The position numbers were made by a program, and so were the translations under genes. Below are positions 33,910 to 45,748 of a DNA stretch of 64,000 nt, in pieces. The DNA is from Pogonophryne albipinna. Taxonomy: Eukaryota; Chordata; Actinopteri; Perciformes; Artedidraconidae. The stretch spans positions 1,116,001 to 1,180,000 of the forward strand of contig JAPTMU010000027.1 in the NCBI GenBank assembly GCA_028583405.1, given 5' to 3'. The first letter of the stretch is position 1. Every line of letters begins with the position of its first letter. The notes beneath the pieces were generated by a model that was given only the letters and a program-made list of their open reading frames with translations, was not told the DNA's origin and searched no databases.

Positions 33910-34159
33910 ACATTGATCGCCTACTGCTTTTAATTTAATCATATATCGAGCCCGATCGTCGTTTTCCAATGATTTAATGTAATAGTTTGCCTGTCTGGCC
34001 ATTGTAATCGGGCTCTTTGAAGATCTAAAAATCTTAATTTTCTGATCGGATTGGCAAAAACTTCAGAATTTGTATTAACCGCCGTTCAACTGACAGCTTT
34101 GTTTTCCCCCAAAAGTGGGAGGAGCCGTAATTGTTGACGTAGGTGTTACTCTCATCTAT
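33910..34159. repeat. ISL2EU-like right terminal inverted repeat
   Basis: Reverse complement of the left repeat, with scattered differences (for example CTCCTCCCAC for CTCCGCCCAC and a different segment just inside the terminal 15 bp). It contains the start codon and first exon codons of the SWIM/YqaJ gene. Confidence 0.8.
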
Positions 34160-34267
34160 GGCGGCAACTCTCTGTCATAAATCACAAGGGCATATGAGAT
34201 CCACGCGAGCACAAGTCAAGCAGCCGCGCACGTATATTATTTTCGCGAGCACTAAAACGGCACTCGC

Positions 34268-36310
34268 GCGAGAGCAATATTGAAGCCTGCAGGGGAGAAA
34301 GATGCCTTGAGCATGTGCAGCATCTACATGAGCTCTCCTTGGTCTCCTGCGCTCTCGCAAACAATTCCTGCTCTTCTGTTCGTGAAACTCTGGCCTGCTC
34401 TCACTCGCGGAGAAATGTTAGGAAGTGGGCGTACCGTGTCCCAGTAACGCCAAATCTAATTGGTTACACCCCTCCTCTTTTATGATTGGCCGTTGTCTGG
34501 ATTTAAACCAAGAAGTACTTTTTGTCCCTCTCCAACGTGATGAAATATGGCTGTGGAAACGTCTCACGTAAGTTACTTTACTTTACTAATGATTCTTTTA
34601 ATTAAAGGCATGCTTTTGTATTCTACAAGAGCCGTCCTTACTTATAAATGGATTGAGTTTTTTCGATAATACATTTTTATACATATTTTTCAAAAGTATT
34701 CAAACAATTCTATTATAAAGATAAGAATCAATTACCTTTTCGGTCTTGACATATGATAATATAAAATGTAGCTTTCAAAAACTGAATTTGGAATTAATAA
34801 TTTTTAAAACCTTTATTTAACCAGATTGGTCCCAATTTGATTACTTTAGTAAAATATTTTATTCACAAATGTCGCTTTTTCAAAATGTCCCCAGTTTTTA
34901 TTGCCTTTCTCAAAGAACAGGGGGTCTTAAAAAGTATTAAAAGTTGATAAATCAATTTAGAGAAAATGAAGGCTATTAAAAAGTATTAAAGGGCATTTTC
35001 CAAGGTATTACATGTTGTAGCTTGTTTTCAATAAGTATATAAATGGTCCAAAGAGGTTGTATTCTACAGTCTGCCTGAATGTAATCATTGCGTAGGTGTG
35101 TAGTGTGATTCTGTGTAGTTTATTTATGGCATCCCGTTGGATGTGACGTCATCTGAACGGGACATTGCGCGCTCACTGCTTGATAGCGCGCAAAGGTCCG
35201 TTTACGCCGGTTGTTAAACAACATCGTTATGGGGAAATGCAAGTTTGTGTCCAAATGGTTGGAAGATAAGGAGGAAGGACAATCAATACTGTATATAGTC
35301 AATGTGAGGTAAAGTGTGTCGCCAAGGTAACCGGTTAAAACTCAAAGTGGCGATGAGGTCTTAAAATGTATGGAAAGGGTCTTAACAGGTATTAAATTTG
35401 ACTTCAGGATTCTTGCATATACCCTGAAGAAATAATATTATACAAAAAAAGTATAAAATGATGCAAATGTAAAAAAGCCCAAGAATATGGCAAGTTTCTT
35501 GGCTGAATGACCACTTTTTTTTTCTGTTCAAATGCCCTCAGCTTATTTTTTGGAATGTTTATGATGAACATTAAAATGCCAAGAAACTTGCAAAATTCTT
35601 GGGCTTTTTTACATTTGCATCATTTTATACTTTTTTTGTATAGTATTATTTCTTTGAGAAAGGCTATAAAAACTGGGGACATTTTGAAAAAGTGACATTT
35701 GTGAATAAAATATTTTGCTAAAGTAATCAAATTGGGACCAATCTGGTTAATTAAAGGTTTTAAAAATTATTAATTCCAAATTCAGTTTTTGAAAGCTACA
35801 TTTTATATTATCATATGTCAAGACCGGAAAGGTAATTGGTTCTTATCTTTATAATAGAATTGTTTGAATACTTTTGAAAAATATGTATAAAAATGTATTA
35901 TCTAAAAAACTCAATCCATGCACGGCCAAGGACGGCTCTTGTGAAATAACCACAGAATACAAAAGCATGCCTTTAATTAAAAGAATCATTAGTAAAGTAA
36001 AGTAACTTACGTGAGACGTTTCCACAGCCATATTTCATCACGTTGGAGAGGGACAAAAAGTACTTCTTGGTTTAAATCCAGACAACGGCCAATCATAAAA
36101 GAGGAGGAGTGTAACCAATTAGATTTGGCGTTACTGGGACACGGTACGCCCACTTCCTAACATTTCTCCGCGAGTGAGAGCAGGCCAGAGTTTCACGAGC
36201 AGAAGAGCAGGAATTGCTCGCGAGAGCGCAGGAGAGCAAGGAGAGCTCATGTAGATGCTGCACATGCTCAAGGCATGTTTCTCCCCTGCAGGCTTCAATA
36301 TTGCTCTCGC
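34268..36310. repeat. Long palindrome (about 0.73-kb arms)
   Basis: The left arm (34268-34917 plus 35427-35503) is the reverse complement of 35578-36310, with a 74-bp spacer (35504-35577) and only scattered mismatches. Arm ends are GCGAGAGCAATATTG and CAATATTGCTCTCGC. The left arm is interrupted by a 509-bp insertion absent from the right arm. No coding domain is seen. It may be a foldback-type transposon or a long-TIR MITE; I see no TSD. It begins about 110 bp beyond the right end of the ISL2EU-like element. Confidence 0.9.
34918..35426. mobile_element. MITE (509 bp) in the left arm of the palindrome
   Basis: Begins CAGGGGGTCTTAAAAAGTAT and ends TTGCATATACCCTG. The other palindrome arm gives the empty site (TCTCAAAGAAATAATA), and AAGAA is duplicated at 34913-34917 and 35427-35431. 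Short inverted ends CAGGG/CCCTG suggest a hAT-like element, but a 5-bp duplication is shorter than the usual 8. Confidence 0.75.
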
Positions 36311-36510
36311 AAACATCCAATCACAGAGCTTGAGGACTATCACGGGGTTTGTCAAGCGAAGCGGAGAGAATACTTACTAAAATTCTCTAAAGCAAATGAG
36401 CTGCTCCGACCCTCTGTCCTGACGGACTCCAACTTGTGTTTATTAATCAAACAAATAAATAAACACAAGGATAATTATGTGTTATTGTTAAATGGAGAAT
36501 TGCACAGGGG
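36311..36510 (+). repeat. Dispersed repeat, copy 2 (partial)
   Basis: Matches 58230-58410 (AAACATCCAATCA, GTCAAGCGAAGCGGAGAGAA, CAAATGAGCTGCTCCGACCC). It starts exactly where the palindrome ends, so the palindrome interrupts or abuts this repeat. It lacks the ACTTCCGGGTATA block of the other copies. Confidence 0.75.
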
Positions 36511-37528
36511 AAAATAACGTATGCCACAATTTTAGATGTGGATTTTGTTAAACTAATACGTTTGCGCTGTGGACCAACACTATACATTGACGGGGAATGG
36601 GGTAGCAATACATTTAACACCATTAATTAAACAGTTACACAACATAACAGAAATAATATTGATAGCAGCGTCCCTAGCAACCACCTTGGTAAAAATGAAA
36701 ATGTTGTATCGACACAATTTCCTGAAGTAATCTTCGTAATAACTAGCAGACTAAAGATCATGTGCATCCACTGCACACATAATCTGAAATAACAACTCAT
36801 ATTTCTCGCATCAAATGACATCAAAAGGCATTTTAAAGCCAAACTAACCTTAAAATAGGCATTTTCCACTGAGAATAAAACGAAGGTCGGCCATGTTTTT
36901 CTTTCTGCAAGGAGAAATTTGAAGATCACGTGACATAGACGCCAGCCATTGGAAATGAATGGTGAAAAAAACGTAGGGATCTTACAATTTCAGAGGCGTT
37001 TTTGTAGAAATACTACGTCCCAAGATGTGGACCAACGTAGTTATTACACGTTTAGATGTGAGACTGGGTTGGTCCAGCCCACACATATGCTCCATGGTGC
37101 TACAGGCATTGCACTTACAACTACATCAAGCATGTAAATGTTAATCTACAGTACCGGCGATCCACTAGCACCGGTGTCTCCACCTGCAGACGCAGCCATC
37201 CTCATCAACTATGGCTGTCGCGTCACCTTGGATTCCAAACAACTCACAGACTGCATCGGGCGCTGAAATTGCCGCCCTGTGACCATCAGATCTGATGACG
37301 CTGATTGGATAAAATTATGTTTCGGCGGCATTGTTTGCAGATAGCAACAGTCAGCAATGTGTTGGCTGCTGCTGCTCTGGCTGAGGGCTCCTTTCTTATC
37401 GCCCCCAGACGAGAGAGGGTAGTGATACACGCTGCGGACAGGCAGGAAACATGTGACTTATCAGTAACTTTAGACATCGTAAAACAATTTTAAACGAGAT
37501 TTTATTGTAGATTATACATTTTACTGAT
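36511..37528. other. Unassigned DNA
   Basis: No recognised element. Open frames at 36949-37137 and 37305-37493 have no known motif and overlap frames on the other strand. Confidence 0.4.
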
Positions 37529-37530
37529 AC

Positions 37531-38060
37531 TGTAAGAAATTAAAATCAATGTTTAATGATGTAATATGGTTTAAACATACAGTAATTTTACAACTGTTTT
37601 ATTGTGAAAACATTTCCAGTTAGCATTCGCCTGTGGTTAAAGTTTATTTTGAAAAGCTATTCCGGAAGGGATCTCGGAAATACCAACAGTAAGCTTGACT
37701 TCAGGTTTTACGGAAAACACGATTGCAGCCGTTAAAATGCATTAAATATAAAGTCATGAAAGAGAGTATGAGGAGAAAAGGCGTGTGAAGTTACGTAATG
37801 GATATACAAGGTCTGAATCCTCTGTTATGCGCGATAACAGACATTGAAGACCGAGGTGGGAGGTCCCCCTGCTACGCCAACCGGCACGTGAGGAGGATCC
37901 AACGGAGGAGATATAACAAGCGGACGAGTGTGGTTCGTCCTCTCTCCTTCGCTGCAGACCCGAGAACACAGCTGTTTTCTCTTAACCATCTTCTGTTTGT
38001 ACCATTACCGAGCCATTTAATTAAAGTACCCATTTGAACCTTATACCAAAGACTCCATTG
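37531..38060 (+). repeat. Possible diverged LTR related to the solo LTR at 40411
   Basis: Begins TGTAAGAAATTAAAATCAAT, close to the start of the LTR at 40411 (TGTAAGAAATAAAATCAAT). Both later have a GTTAGCATT...TGTGGCTAAAG-like block and a TTAATTAAA near the 3' part. I cannot place the 3' end or a TSD. Confidence 0.35.
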
Positions 38061-40320
38061 TCTCTTACTTTTTAAACTTCCTCCTGGGACGCGAGAACAA
38101 CGAACAAAGCTAATAATACCAACTATATAATATTTACCTTGTTCATTAAAAATAAAAATAATTTTATTTTTTTTAATGACAATCAAACATTTGGGAAGAG
38201 GGGGGGCGGTGCCCCTAGCACCCCTATGGGCCGGCCGCACTGCTCCTGCACAATCTCATTGGATCCAAATATGGTCATTTCCTTTGTATCAGCAACCAAT
38301 CGTGAAAGTACAAAGGGGTCTTAAACCAAGAAACGAAATCTCATTGGCTGGTGTCAACTTCTGACAACGTGATTCGTTCAGATGTGTCACGTGGTGTGCT
38401 AAAACACTTCCTGGTTAGCTTTCCGCTAGAAATTTAAATCTCAAAATGGCAAAAGAACGGCGAAAAAAACGTTCACAGAGAAGACAACAACAATTGTCAC
38501 TTGCACGAAGCAAGGTTATACAAAAGACAAATGACCCCGAACATGAAATACCTTCACGGAGTGCGGCGATGCGCAAGCTATCATCCAGAGAACAGGAGGG
38601 TTTAGCTAGCGCCTCACTGCAATCTTTAAAGGTCATTTTCTCAAAATTAGTTTTTACTCCTACTCTGAGACCGAAATTTCAACTTCAGTAGCACGTAGAG
38701 ACACCAAACCTTCCAGTTATATTGCTATCAATATTATGAAGGCTTTTACAGAAGGGTTTGTTCATATATCATTCATAGCCTGAATTATATAAGATTGTAT
38801 ACCTAAAAACACAATCCCTTCTGTAAAAGCATTAGATACTAATATGACTACAAAATGAAACAAGAATTTTGAAACTGGCTTTATCCAAAGTTCAGATTTC
38901 GATTCCTGAAATGTGTTAAAATATGCGCATATTTAATGAGATAATGGCTCATTTGCATATTTAAACATGCTGTTTCAGAAAACTTGTAATCCAAAAAACA
39001 ATTGCCTTATTGTAAGTAATTAACTGGAGAAATGTCTAGCTGATATCTTTAAGTTAAAAAAATTACCCTATTCACCTGGGGTGTCTCGCCTTAAAGATGC
39101 AACTTATTGTTTTGCATCGTGATATCGAATCGTTGACAGGATAATTGTTATCGAATCGTGAGACCAGTGAAGATGCAGAGCCCTAGTAACTGTAACGGAA
39201 TACATTTTTAAAGTAACCCTCCTAACCATGAATATAAGCTAGTAAGAGCTAAGCACATACAAAAGATGTAAGAAATAGAAAGTAAATGTTTTTCCAAATA
39301 GGTTACATCATTTGCCTGTTGAATTCTTCAGAGATGTGGACTGAGTGGATTCTTCATTCAATAGATCCCAATGTATTTTGAGACTTCACACATAGGCCTA
39401 CCCACACATTCATAAAATAAGAGATGAGAGCAGCAACATGAGCTTTCTTCACAAGCTTCGTATCTGAGGGGAGACATAACTACACACAAAACCAAATATA
39501 AGAACTGATATTCTCACCATTATTTCTCCTTGAAACACATTGAAACACTTTATTACTCACTGTGTATTTACTGAGTGATAATACTGAAGCTAAAGATGGA
39601 AATATATGCACGACATAACAGATGTTATTGATACTATATTGGCACCATTGAGTCTTTGAACACCTTCAATCTTTTTATTCATTCTTGTGAATAAGTTCCT
39701 TCCTGTCTTCTTCTGCTGTGAAAGACTGTAAAAGACTTGGAAGGCAATGTTGTGCATATGAATTTTTTTATTAATAATGCAGTGAATCTGTTTATACATA
39801 CTACTGTGTACTGGTATGTTATAAAGAGGTACAGTATATATACAGTCAGTGCTAGAGTGACACCATTACAGGTTACAAATGTAAATATATACAGTATATT
39901 TATAAATTAAATGTGTGGACTGCAAAACTAAATGTTTTTCTTATCTTGGTTAAATTGCTTTTGGCCACTCTTAGTCTGTTACGTAAGATAAGAGCAAAAA
40001 TAAGAAAACATTGATGACTTGTAGAAATAAATGTGTTCTAACAAATGTGAATAAATGATGGTTACAAACACAAATAAGAGTTGTTTTTTCTCGTACAGTA
40101 TGTTGCTTCGGGCATAACTGTAACAATGTTTCACTCAAAATCTGTGAAAATATATGAGAGCTCAGATGTCTCTGAATGAGCCCTTCCTTCGTATGTTCAC
40201 CTCTGCGCAGCCTGGAGAATCTTTTTCAACATGACGTCTACAAATGTGTGAACGTTGGACAAACATTTGGATTAAGCCCAGGAACATGAAGTCAAATATT
40301 TGATTATGCCATCAGGAAAC
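38061..40320. other. Unassigned DNA with one small ORF and a hAT terminus
   Basis: An 81-codon frame at 38446-38691 starts MAKERRKKRSQRRQQQLSLA, strongly basic and Gln-rich, with no domain I know; it could be a first exon of a transposon gene or chance. At 39100-39185 the sequence (ATCGTGATATCGAATCGT ... GATGCAGAGCCCTA) looks like one end of a hAT element, without its partner. Confidence 0.35.
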
Positions 40321-40321
40321 T

Positions 40322-40389
40322 ATAAAAAGGCCTGAAACGTCATGAGATCACCACAATCAGAGGAAGGGATCCTCTGTGCACCATGACTG
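40322..40389 (+). promoter_or_regulatory. Promoter-like sequence upstream of a solo LTR
   Basis: TATAAAAAGG at 40322-40331 is followed about 50 bp later by CACCATGACTGAG, an ATG in a good context. The frame runs only to the LTR, and after removing the LTR it stops three codons past the insertion, so no gene follows. Probably chance or the relic of an older element. Confidence 0.25.
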
Positions 40390-40410
40390 AGAGTAAAACC
40401 TCATGGCAAC

Positions 40411-40985
40411 TGTAAGAAATAAAATCAATGTTGATATGGCGTAATTTAAATGAAATACACTATTTTAATTTAAAGTAGTTTTATTCTGAAAAACCGGAAG
40501 TTCACACAACGACTTCCTGCGAGTAAATATTTTTGCTTCAGTTTTAGGTTAGCATTAGCATGTGGCTAAAGACTATGTTTTGTAACAGTGAATTCAAGGT
40601 TAAATGACACAGTGTTGCACACTAAAAATACTGTCTTTAACTCTCACTTATTGACGCGGCAATACTGTTATTAGGGAATGTTTAAATTACATTAGAATAT
40701 TATAAAATCAAAGAGAAAAACGACAGGATTTGCATTGGACACACCCCCGTCAACGCCGGCCAATAGGAGAAGACCACAGATGACAACAGGAAGAGCAGGC
40801 CAAGATTCGATCTCTTCCACTCTACCCCACGCGCCAGGCAATAGCTAATGCGGAGAGCACCTCCAAGCAGAATCTCATTTGTATATCATCGCATAATTTT
40901 GTTTAATTAAATGCTGTTAACTTTTATAAGCTTCCTTGGATTCTTTTCAGTTTATCCTGGTCTCGGGGTTTAAGAATTCCTAACA
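40411..40985 (+). mobile_element. Solo LTR (575 bp) with 4-bp TSD
   Basis: Starts TGTAAGAAATAAAATC and ends AAGAATTCCTAACA, flanked by CAAC at 40407-40410 and 40986-40989. A related start occurs at 37531. No internal retroviral region adjoins it. Confidence 0.65.
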
Positions 40986-41007
40986 CAACCCATCCAATAG
41001 ATGTAGA

Positions 41008-42220
41008 CATGGGCGTCGCAGCCATTATATGAGGGTGGGACAAGTCCCCCCCACTTTTTCAAATGATTAGTTTAGACCCCCCCACTTTTACCATGTGGAA
41101 AGCCCGTGAATCGGTCTCTCCACTCGCCGCACTTTGTAGAGCGCTGTGTCAGTGCTTCACTATAAAATCCATTCCACTTGCTTATTGAGAGAATGCCCAA
41201 ATCAATGAAACTCCGTACCATGTTTTCACTGCTACTTTGTACCAAGGCAGATTCTCACATAGCGCGCGCATATTCAAGGAGTGTTGTCATAGTTGGACAG
41301 CTCAGATCTGTTGTATGAAGCGATGCCGTTAACAGAGGTAAGGCACACACACCAAGTGTTCAGGAAATGGTTAATACAGCGAAAATCAAAGCTGACGATC
41401 TCTTGGTTTGATATGTTTTCTCTCCCAGACAACATGGACATAACAACAGAGTCAGTTGTATTTACATTCAGTATGACTTGTTATGGTTCAATGTGAAAGA
41501 GTATACTGCTCAATAAATAATGATCACTTCACCACCTCTCTTGACCTCTAGGCGCTTGAGAGTGAGTCAGAGGCAGAACACAGGGACAGTGGAGAGAGGT
41601 TCATTGCTGAGGTGAGTGATGAAAGGGAAATGGCAGTTTAGAGTAAATTGTGATGTGGACTCTCATCCCAGAATGTTAAGGAAATCAGTGGGGATATTGA
41701 ACAGGAAGCATTTCAGTCAAGGGGCATCATGTGACCAATATAGACAGAAGAGCAACATTTATTTGAACATTTAAGTCAATGATACCATTCCTAGGTGAAC
41801 TTAACATCTGTATGGAGTCAGATCAGTCTCAATATTAATAAATGCTCACAGAAGGATTCACACATGTATTTTGCGATTTATATATAAATGCCTCTCCACA
41901 ACAATATCTCTCAATGCACTCACAAATATTTATTGTTGTTTATAAATGTACAAAAAATGGGCATTTAAACTGCTTTTTATTAATTCAAAGACGGCTCTGA
42001 ATTAATAATCAAATATGTTTCCTTTCTTTACTACTGGATGAAATTACAAAATGTACCCATCATTTTCCTCATGCTAGTATAGCCACATAAAAGTCAATCA
42101 AACCACCTGTTAAAATGCACCAGAATACAGGAAATCTATTTTTTTTTCGTGGGGGAGGACCCCCTTACACCCCCTGTAAAAAATGTCCCTCCCAAATTCA
42201 GGATGCTTCCTACGCCCATG
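41008..42220. mobile_element. hAT element (1213 bp), family X copy 1, perfect 8-bp TSD
   Basis: Ends CATGGGCGTCGCAGCC and GGATGCTTCCTACGCCCATG, flanked by GATGTAGA at 41000-41007 and 42221-42228. About 95% alike over shared parts to copy 2 (55762-57522), but lacks about 550 bp of its interior around 41445. It contains a candidate exon (41552-41611: ALESESEAEHRDSGER..) between CTCTAG and GTGAGT. It was inserted 22 bp downstream of the solo LTR. Confidence 0.9.
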
Positions 42221-42228
42221 GATGTAGA

Positions 42229-44216
42229 CATATCAGTCTGGAGCAAAGTGGCAGATAGGAGCCTAACCTGGAGCAATACAGCCATATTGCAGAAAATAAG
42301 CTTTGTTGCAAACACACATTCATGATACCTACATGTTTTGTTCTACAGGATAATCTCTACATATTAACACCACTTTAAGATTTTATCAATTTAAATGCAA
42401 CCTCCAGAAGTAAAAAGCTAACGCTAGGCTATGACCTAACTACATCACTACAATTTTGAAAGCTGTTTGTTGGCTTTCTCTAAACGTTTTTTTATAGTCA
42501 ATATGCTATATAACTTTAAGATCTGCTGCTTAACATTTTTCAAAAATAACAAAAACATTTTTGATGTGATTATATAACTGATTATTTAAAAATATTTTTT
42601 ACGATAAACTGATGCATTTTCTTTAGCCACAGTATAAATGTTTAAAATGACAGCAGATCAGTGAATATATGTGTGTATATATACCCAGCCTTCCAGTTCA
42701 TTGAGGAGGTGTTCCTGAGCTGTGGCGTGTAACTGTAATGTTACAGACACATTCTTTTCTCTGAGAGGAAAAACAGCAACAGTCTGCACTGTACCTTCCC
42801 ACTCACAGCACTCTCACCTCAGAAGTCATTAAGATTCAGGGCACTGAGCAGACGACTGAAAGAAAGTGACTTATCTTGCCGGACGCTCCGAAGAGTATTC
42901 AGAGATTGAGATGAAGGTGTTTTAATCCATTCCCACTGATGACTGTTTTGGATAGAGGTGTCTCACAGATATTGATGCATGGCAATGAGAGTGGTTGTGT
43001 AAGGGCTCTATCTAGGTAAATGTGTCAGAGGTGGGTGACATCCTTTTTTGTTTTCCCTCTTGTTGGCAGACCGGAGAAGAAGCTCATTATGCAGCAGGGA
43101 AATGTTGCCTCTCGGCTGCAAACTCCCACGCGTTCAGTCACTCTGAAAATACACACACACACACATGGCAAATACAGACACATGGACATTTATAAAAGCA
43201 TCTGCAGAGTAGGCGTGAAGCAGATTTCCAGGTGCAGATAAAAAGCTTCTGCTGGTGTTATTGTCTCTCTGCTGACAGGAGAGGAAGTGTTGGAGCAGAG
43301 AGACCCCGGAGGACGCCATACTTCCACACTTAGTATTATAATAACCAACTGATGTAATCTAATGTACTGATTATGGATACAAAATGTACATTTCAACACT
43401 CCTTTTTTCATTGACATATATTCAGTGCTACGGTATTTTCTTGTATGTATGTAGATCAAGACCAGTTTTAGAGTCTTCTGTGACCAAGACTATTAAACAA
43501 ACATGTATTTATTTTAGGAATTCATAGAAAGAAAGAAAAAATTCTGTAAATAGAAATATTTATTTCATAATCAATACTAAAATCATTGGCATCCTCAGAT
43601 TAACTAAATACATCTTTGATCCAAATGCTACATTTGACTGTTTCTGTTTTCTGTTTCTGTTTCAAATACTATATACAAACTGCAACACGAGCAAACCCCA
43701 ATCGAGTACAGTGAAGAAAAGACATTTCAGAAGGTTGATTTTATCGATCCATGGAAATATGCCCAGGATGGCCTGATACTGATTCTAAGGATTGGCTCAG
43801 AAATCTCTAGGGTTCATCAGTCGCTGTTGATAGTTAAAGCTTTATGACACGGCTTGGATGAATACTCGACCCTGATTGGTTGATTTGGAAATTCCAACGG
43901 TTGTTAATTTTCGCTAACAGACTGCTGCTAAGGAGAACAGACTGTTGCAATGAAGGATTAAAGGACAATGTACAGGTATATCAATCCACAGAAAGAAGTC
44001 CGGTCTATTTACCGTCAGCTGTGGACAATAAACATTAGTTTTCTCCATCAGAAAACACCAAGGAATACTTTTTGAATATTAATTTCTACATTTCTGGAGA
44101 GCACAAAACGTTGTATACATGATGGACTAAACTGTCCCCAGTAAAGGAAAGAGTACAAGAGAAGGAAAGAGGTTAAAAGCGCTGGAGGACCGAGAAATCA
44201 GCAGAAGTAGACAGAC
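42229..44216. other. Unassigned DNA
   Basis: No coding domain, terminal repeat or TSD seen. A short CA run lies at 43151-43163. Confidence 0.4.
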
Positions 44217-44420
44217 GGGGTGTTTCTCAATGTCGAGGAGTCTTGCTTGGTAGCACATGTACCTCCGAGTCAGTTGCTTCAGAAGCGAGGCAAGAATCCT
44301 TCCTAGCCTCGGAAAACGAAGAATGGAACAGGCTAACAGGTTTGCAGGTGTGGGTCATATGTGAGGCCCCGCCTTAAATGGAGCGCGATTTGTTTGAAAA
44401 CTCAAAACTGAATTGCGAAG

Positions 44421-44612
44421 ATGGACACGTTTGTGTTGTTGTCTAGTAGTATGGATGCATTTGTTGAGAAGGAGGAAGAGATAGAGCGGGAGGATTGGCG
44501 GCATCTGTCTGCTCGGAGGAGGAGGATGTTCTGTCGGCACCTTTGCGGTGGACGACGTGCTCGGGTAGGAGAAATAATGTATTGTTTTATTCAATGTTGG
44601 GAGAATGGGTAA
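44421..44612 (+). pseudogene. Possible first exon of the Harbinger transposase
   Basis: A 63-codon frame with acidic-basic sequence (EKEEEIEREDWRHLSARRRR) sits between the 5' inverted repeat and the catalytic exons, where Harbinger transposases start. No firm motif; position is the main argument. Confidence 0.35.
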
Positions 44613-44732
44613 GCTAGTTAAATAAGTCGTCCGTACGAGTTTTATTCTCTAATGTGAATCAAGTAAATGAACTATCCATAATTACTCCATAGTTAGTTTG
44701 TGAATTGTCATGATGGTTTGAATCCCCCTTGG

Positions 44733-45640
44733 CAGGGCCGGACTGGGACAATAAGCCAGGCCGGGAATTATACAGCCAGGCCACTACCAGTTTTCTTTTG
44801 TGCCATTTTGCTGGATTTATTTGTCAATATTTACAGCGTTGCTGCCCATAGTGATAGCCCTAAACTTTAAATCTACTACCCCAGAATAAACATATGGACA
44901 TGGGTTACTATTTAAAAAAATGTGAAAATCTATTAAGGAATCTATTCATGTGAACATATTTTAAGTGGGGGTGGACCTCAAATCCTCATGCACCCCGGTA
45001 AGATTTGTTTGTTAAATGCATCAATCTGGTGCACTTTGAGGGGGAAATAAAGAGACTACACCCATATGAAACAGAACTGTATACATTTAAATAATCATAA
45101 AATCATAAGAACATGGCCATAACCAATAACTTACCATATCCAATATGAAAAAACACTGAAACTTGTTTATTTATTTGTTTTTGGTTCATTCATAGTTGTG
45201 AGTGTGTCTGTGCTCCTGAACCAGCCTCTCCTGTCTCCCTCCTCTCCCCCCTCTCCCCCTGCTCCTCTTTGAGGCAGCAGCAAAGACTAGTTTTACCTCT
45301 CAACAAGTTTTTTAAGTTTATCTTACCTTTTTTCACCTAGTTAACTTTTTTTTTTTTTTATTCATGCATATTTCACTAATCTCACTCCCCCCTCAAATGG
45401 AAATATGTGTTTACATAAATGGTGACCAAACCGTTTGAGACCCACAGAGATAACTTAGACTAAGTTAACTATCTAAACACTCAGAGAGTCCTTTACCTCA
45501 CCTGAGCTGTAGTTATCAGCCTCTCAGTCTGACAGCAGAGGACTCTCCCTCCACCTTGTTGTTGAAACAGCTCCTTATATCCGTTAGCGCAGCTAGCTAG
45601 CACCAGATGCTAACAGCAACAATACACGTAATTAATAATT
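44733..45640. mobile_element. hAT element fragment in a Harbinger intron
   Basis: Begins CAGGGCCGGACTGGGACAAT, a hAT-type end preceded by CCCCTTGG. No 3' partner or TSD found before the transposase exon at 45749. 44945-45080 and 45420-45620 match segments of the hAT at 26611-27861 and, in part, 47612-48497. Confidence 0.5.
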
Positions 45641-45748
45641 TAATAATGTAAACACACACAAGCAAATTGCTGATTAGAAAAAAGAACCATTAACAATAAA
45701 CAAATGTCAAGTAAACTGAAACTGCCCTCTATTATTTATGTTGTGCAG

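Larger units (their letters stand above)
30984..34002 (-). pseudogene. SWIM zinc finger plus YqaJ-type nuclease gene of the ISL2EU-like element
   Basis: Exons on the minus strand: 34002-33813 (MARQANYYIKSLENDDRARY...), 33426-33198, 31834-31463, 31353-31153 and perhaps 31029-30984, all with GT/AG borders. The splice 33198/31834 joins HCDCMAG to LGESCSHVGALLF, forming a SWIM finger (CxC...CxH). Exon 3 has ERVVEVKCPLKW, the E-x-K box of YqaJ/lambda-exonuclease-fold nucleases, and HSYYTQVIQ at its end; exon 4 has DFITWTPKQTVIFRV. Breaks: a shift in an A-run near 31718 and a TGA in exon 4 (about 31340). The role of the nuclease in transposition is not established as far as I know. A ZBED-type hAT sits in the intron between exons 2 and 3. 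Confidence 0.75.
23481..34159. mobile_element. ISL2EU-like DNA transposon, about 5 kb core enlarged to 10.7 kb
   Basis: Long inverted repeats (23481-about 23750 and about 33910-34159) begin ATAGATGAGAGTAAC and share most of 250 bp. If the target duplication is AT, the element proper runs AGATGAGAG...CTCTCATCT. The left half encodes a THAP plus DDE_Tnp_4 transposase (plus strand) and the right half a SWIM-finger plus YqaJ nuclease protein (minus strand). That gene pair is what I know of the ISL2EU group within the PIF/Harbinger-related transposons. Removing the insertions at 25206-28202, 28520-29994 and 31883-33111 leaves about 4.96 kb. Both genes are damaged. Confidence 0.85.

Noticed and set aside
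38446..38691. Basic 81-codon frame MAKERRKKRSQRR... as a gene
   Set aside because: Could be an exon, but without a domain, partner exon or homologous copy in the window I do not annotate it as a gene.
40383..40410. ATG after a TATA box as the first exon of a host gene
   Set aside because: The frame is interrupted by a solo LTR, and removing the LTR gives a stop after 12 codons with no splice donor.
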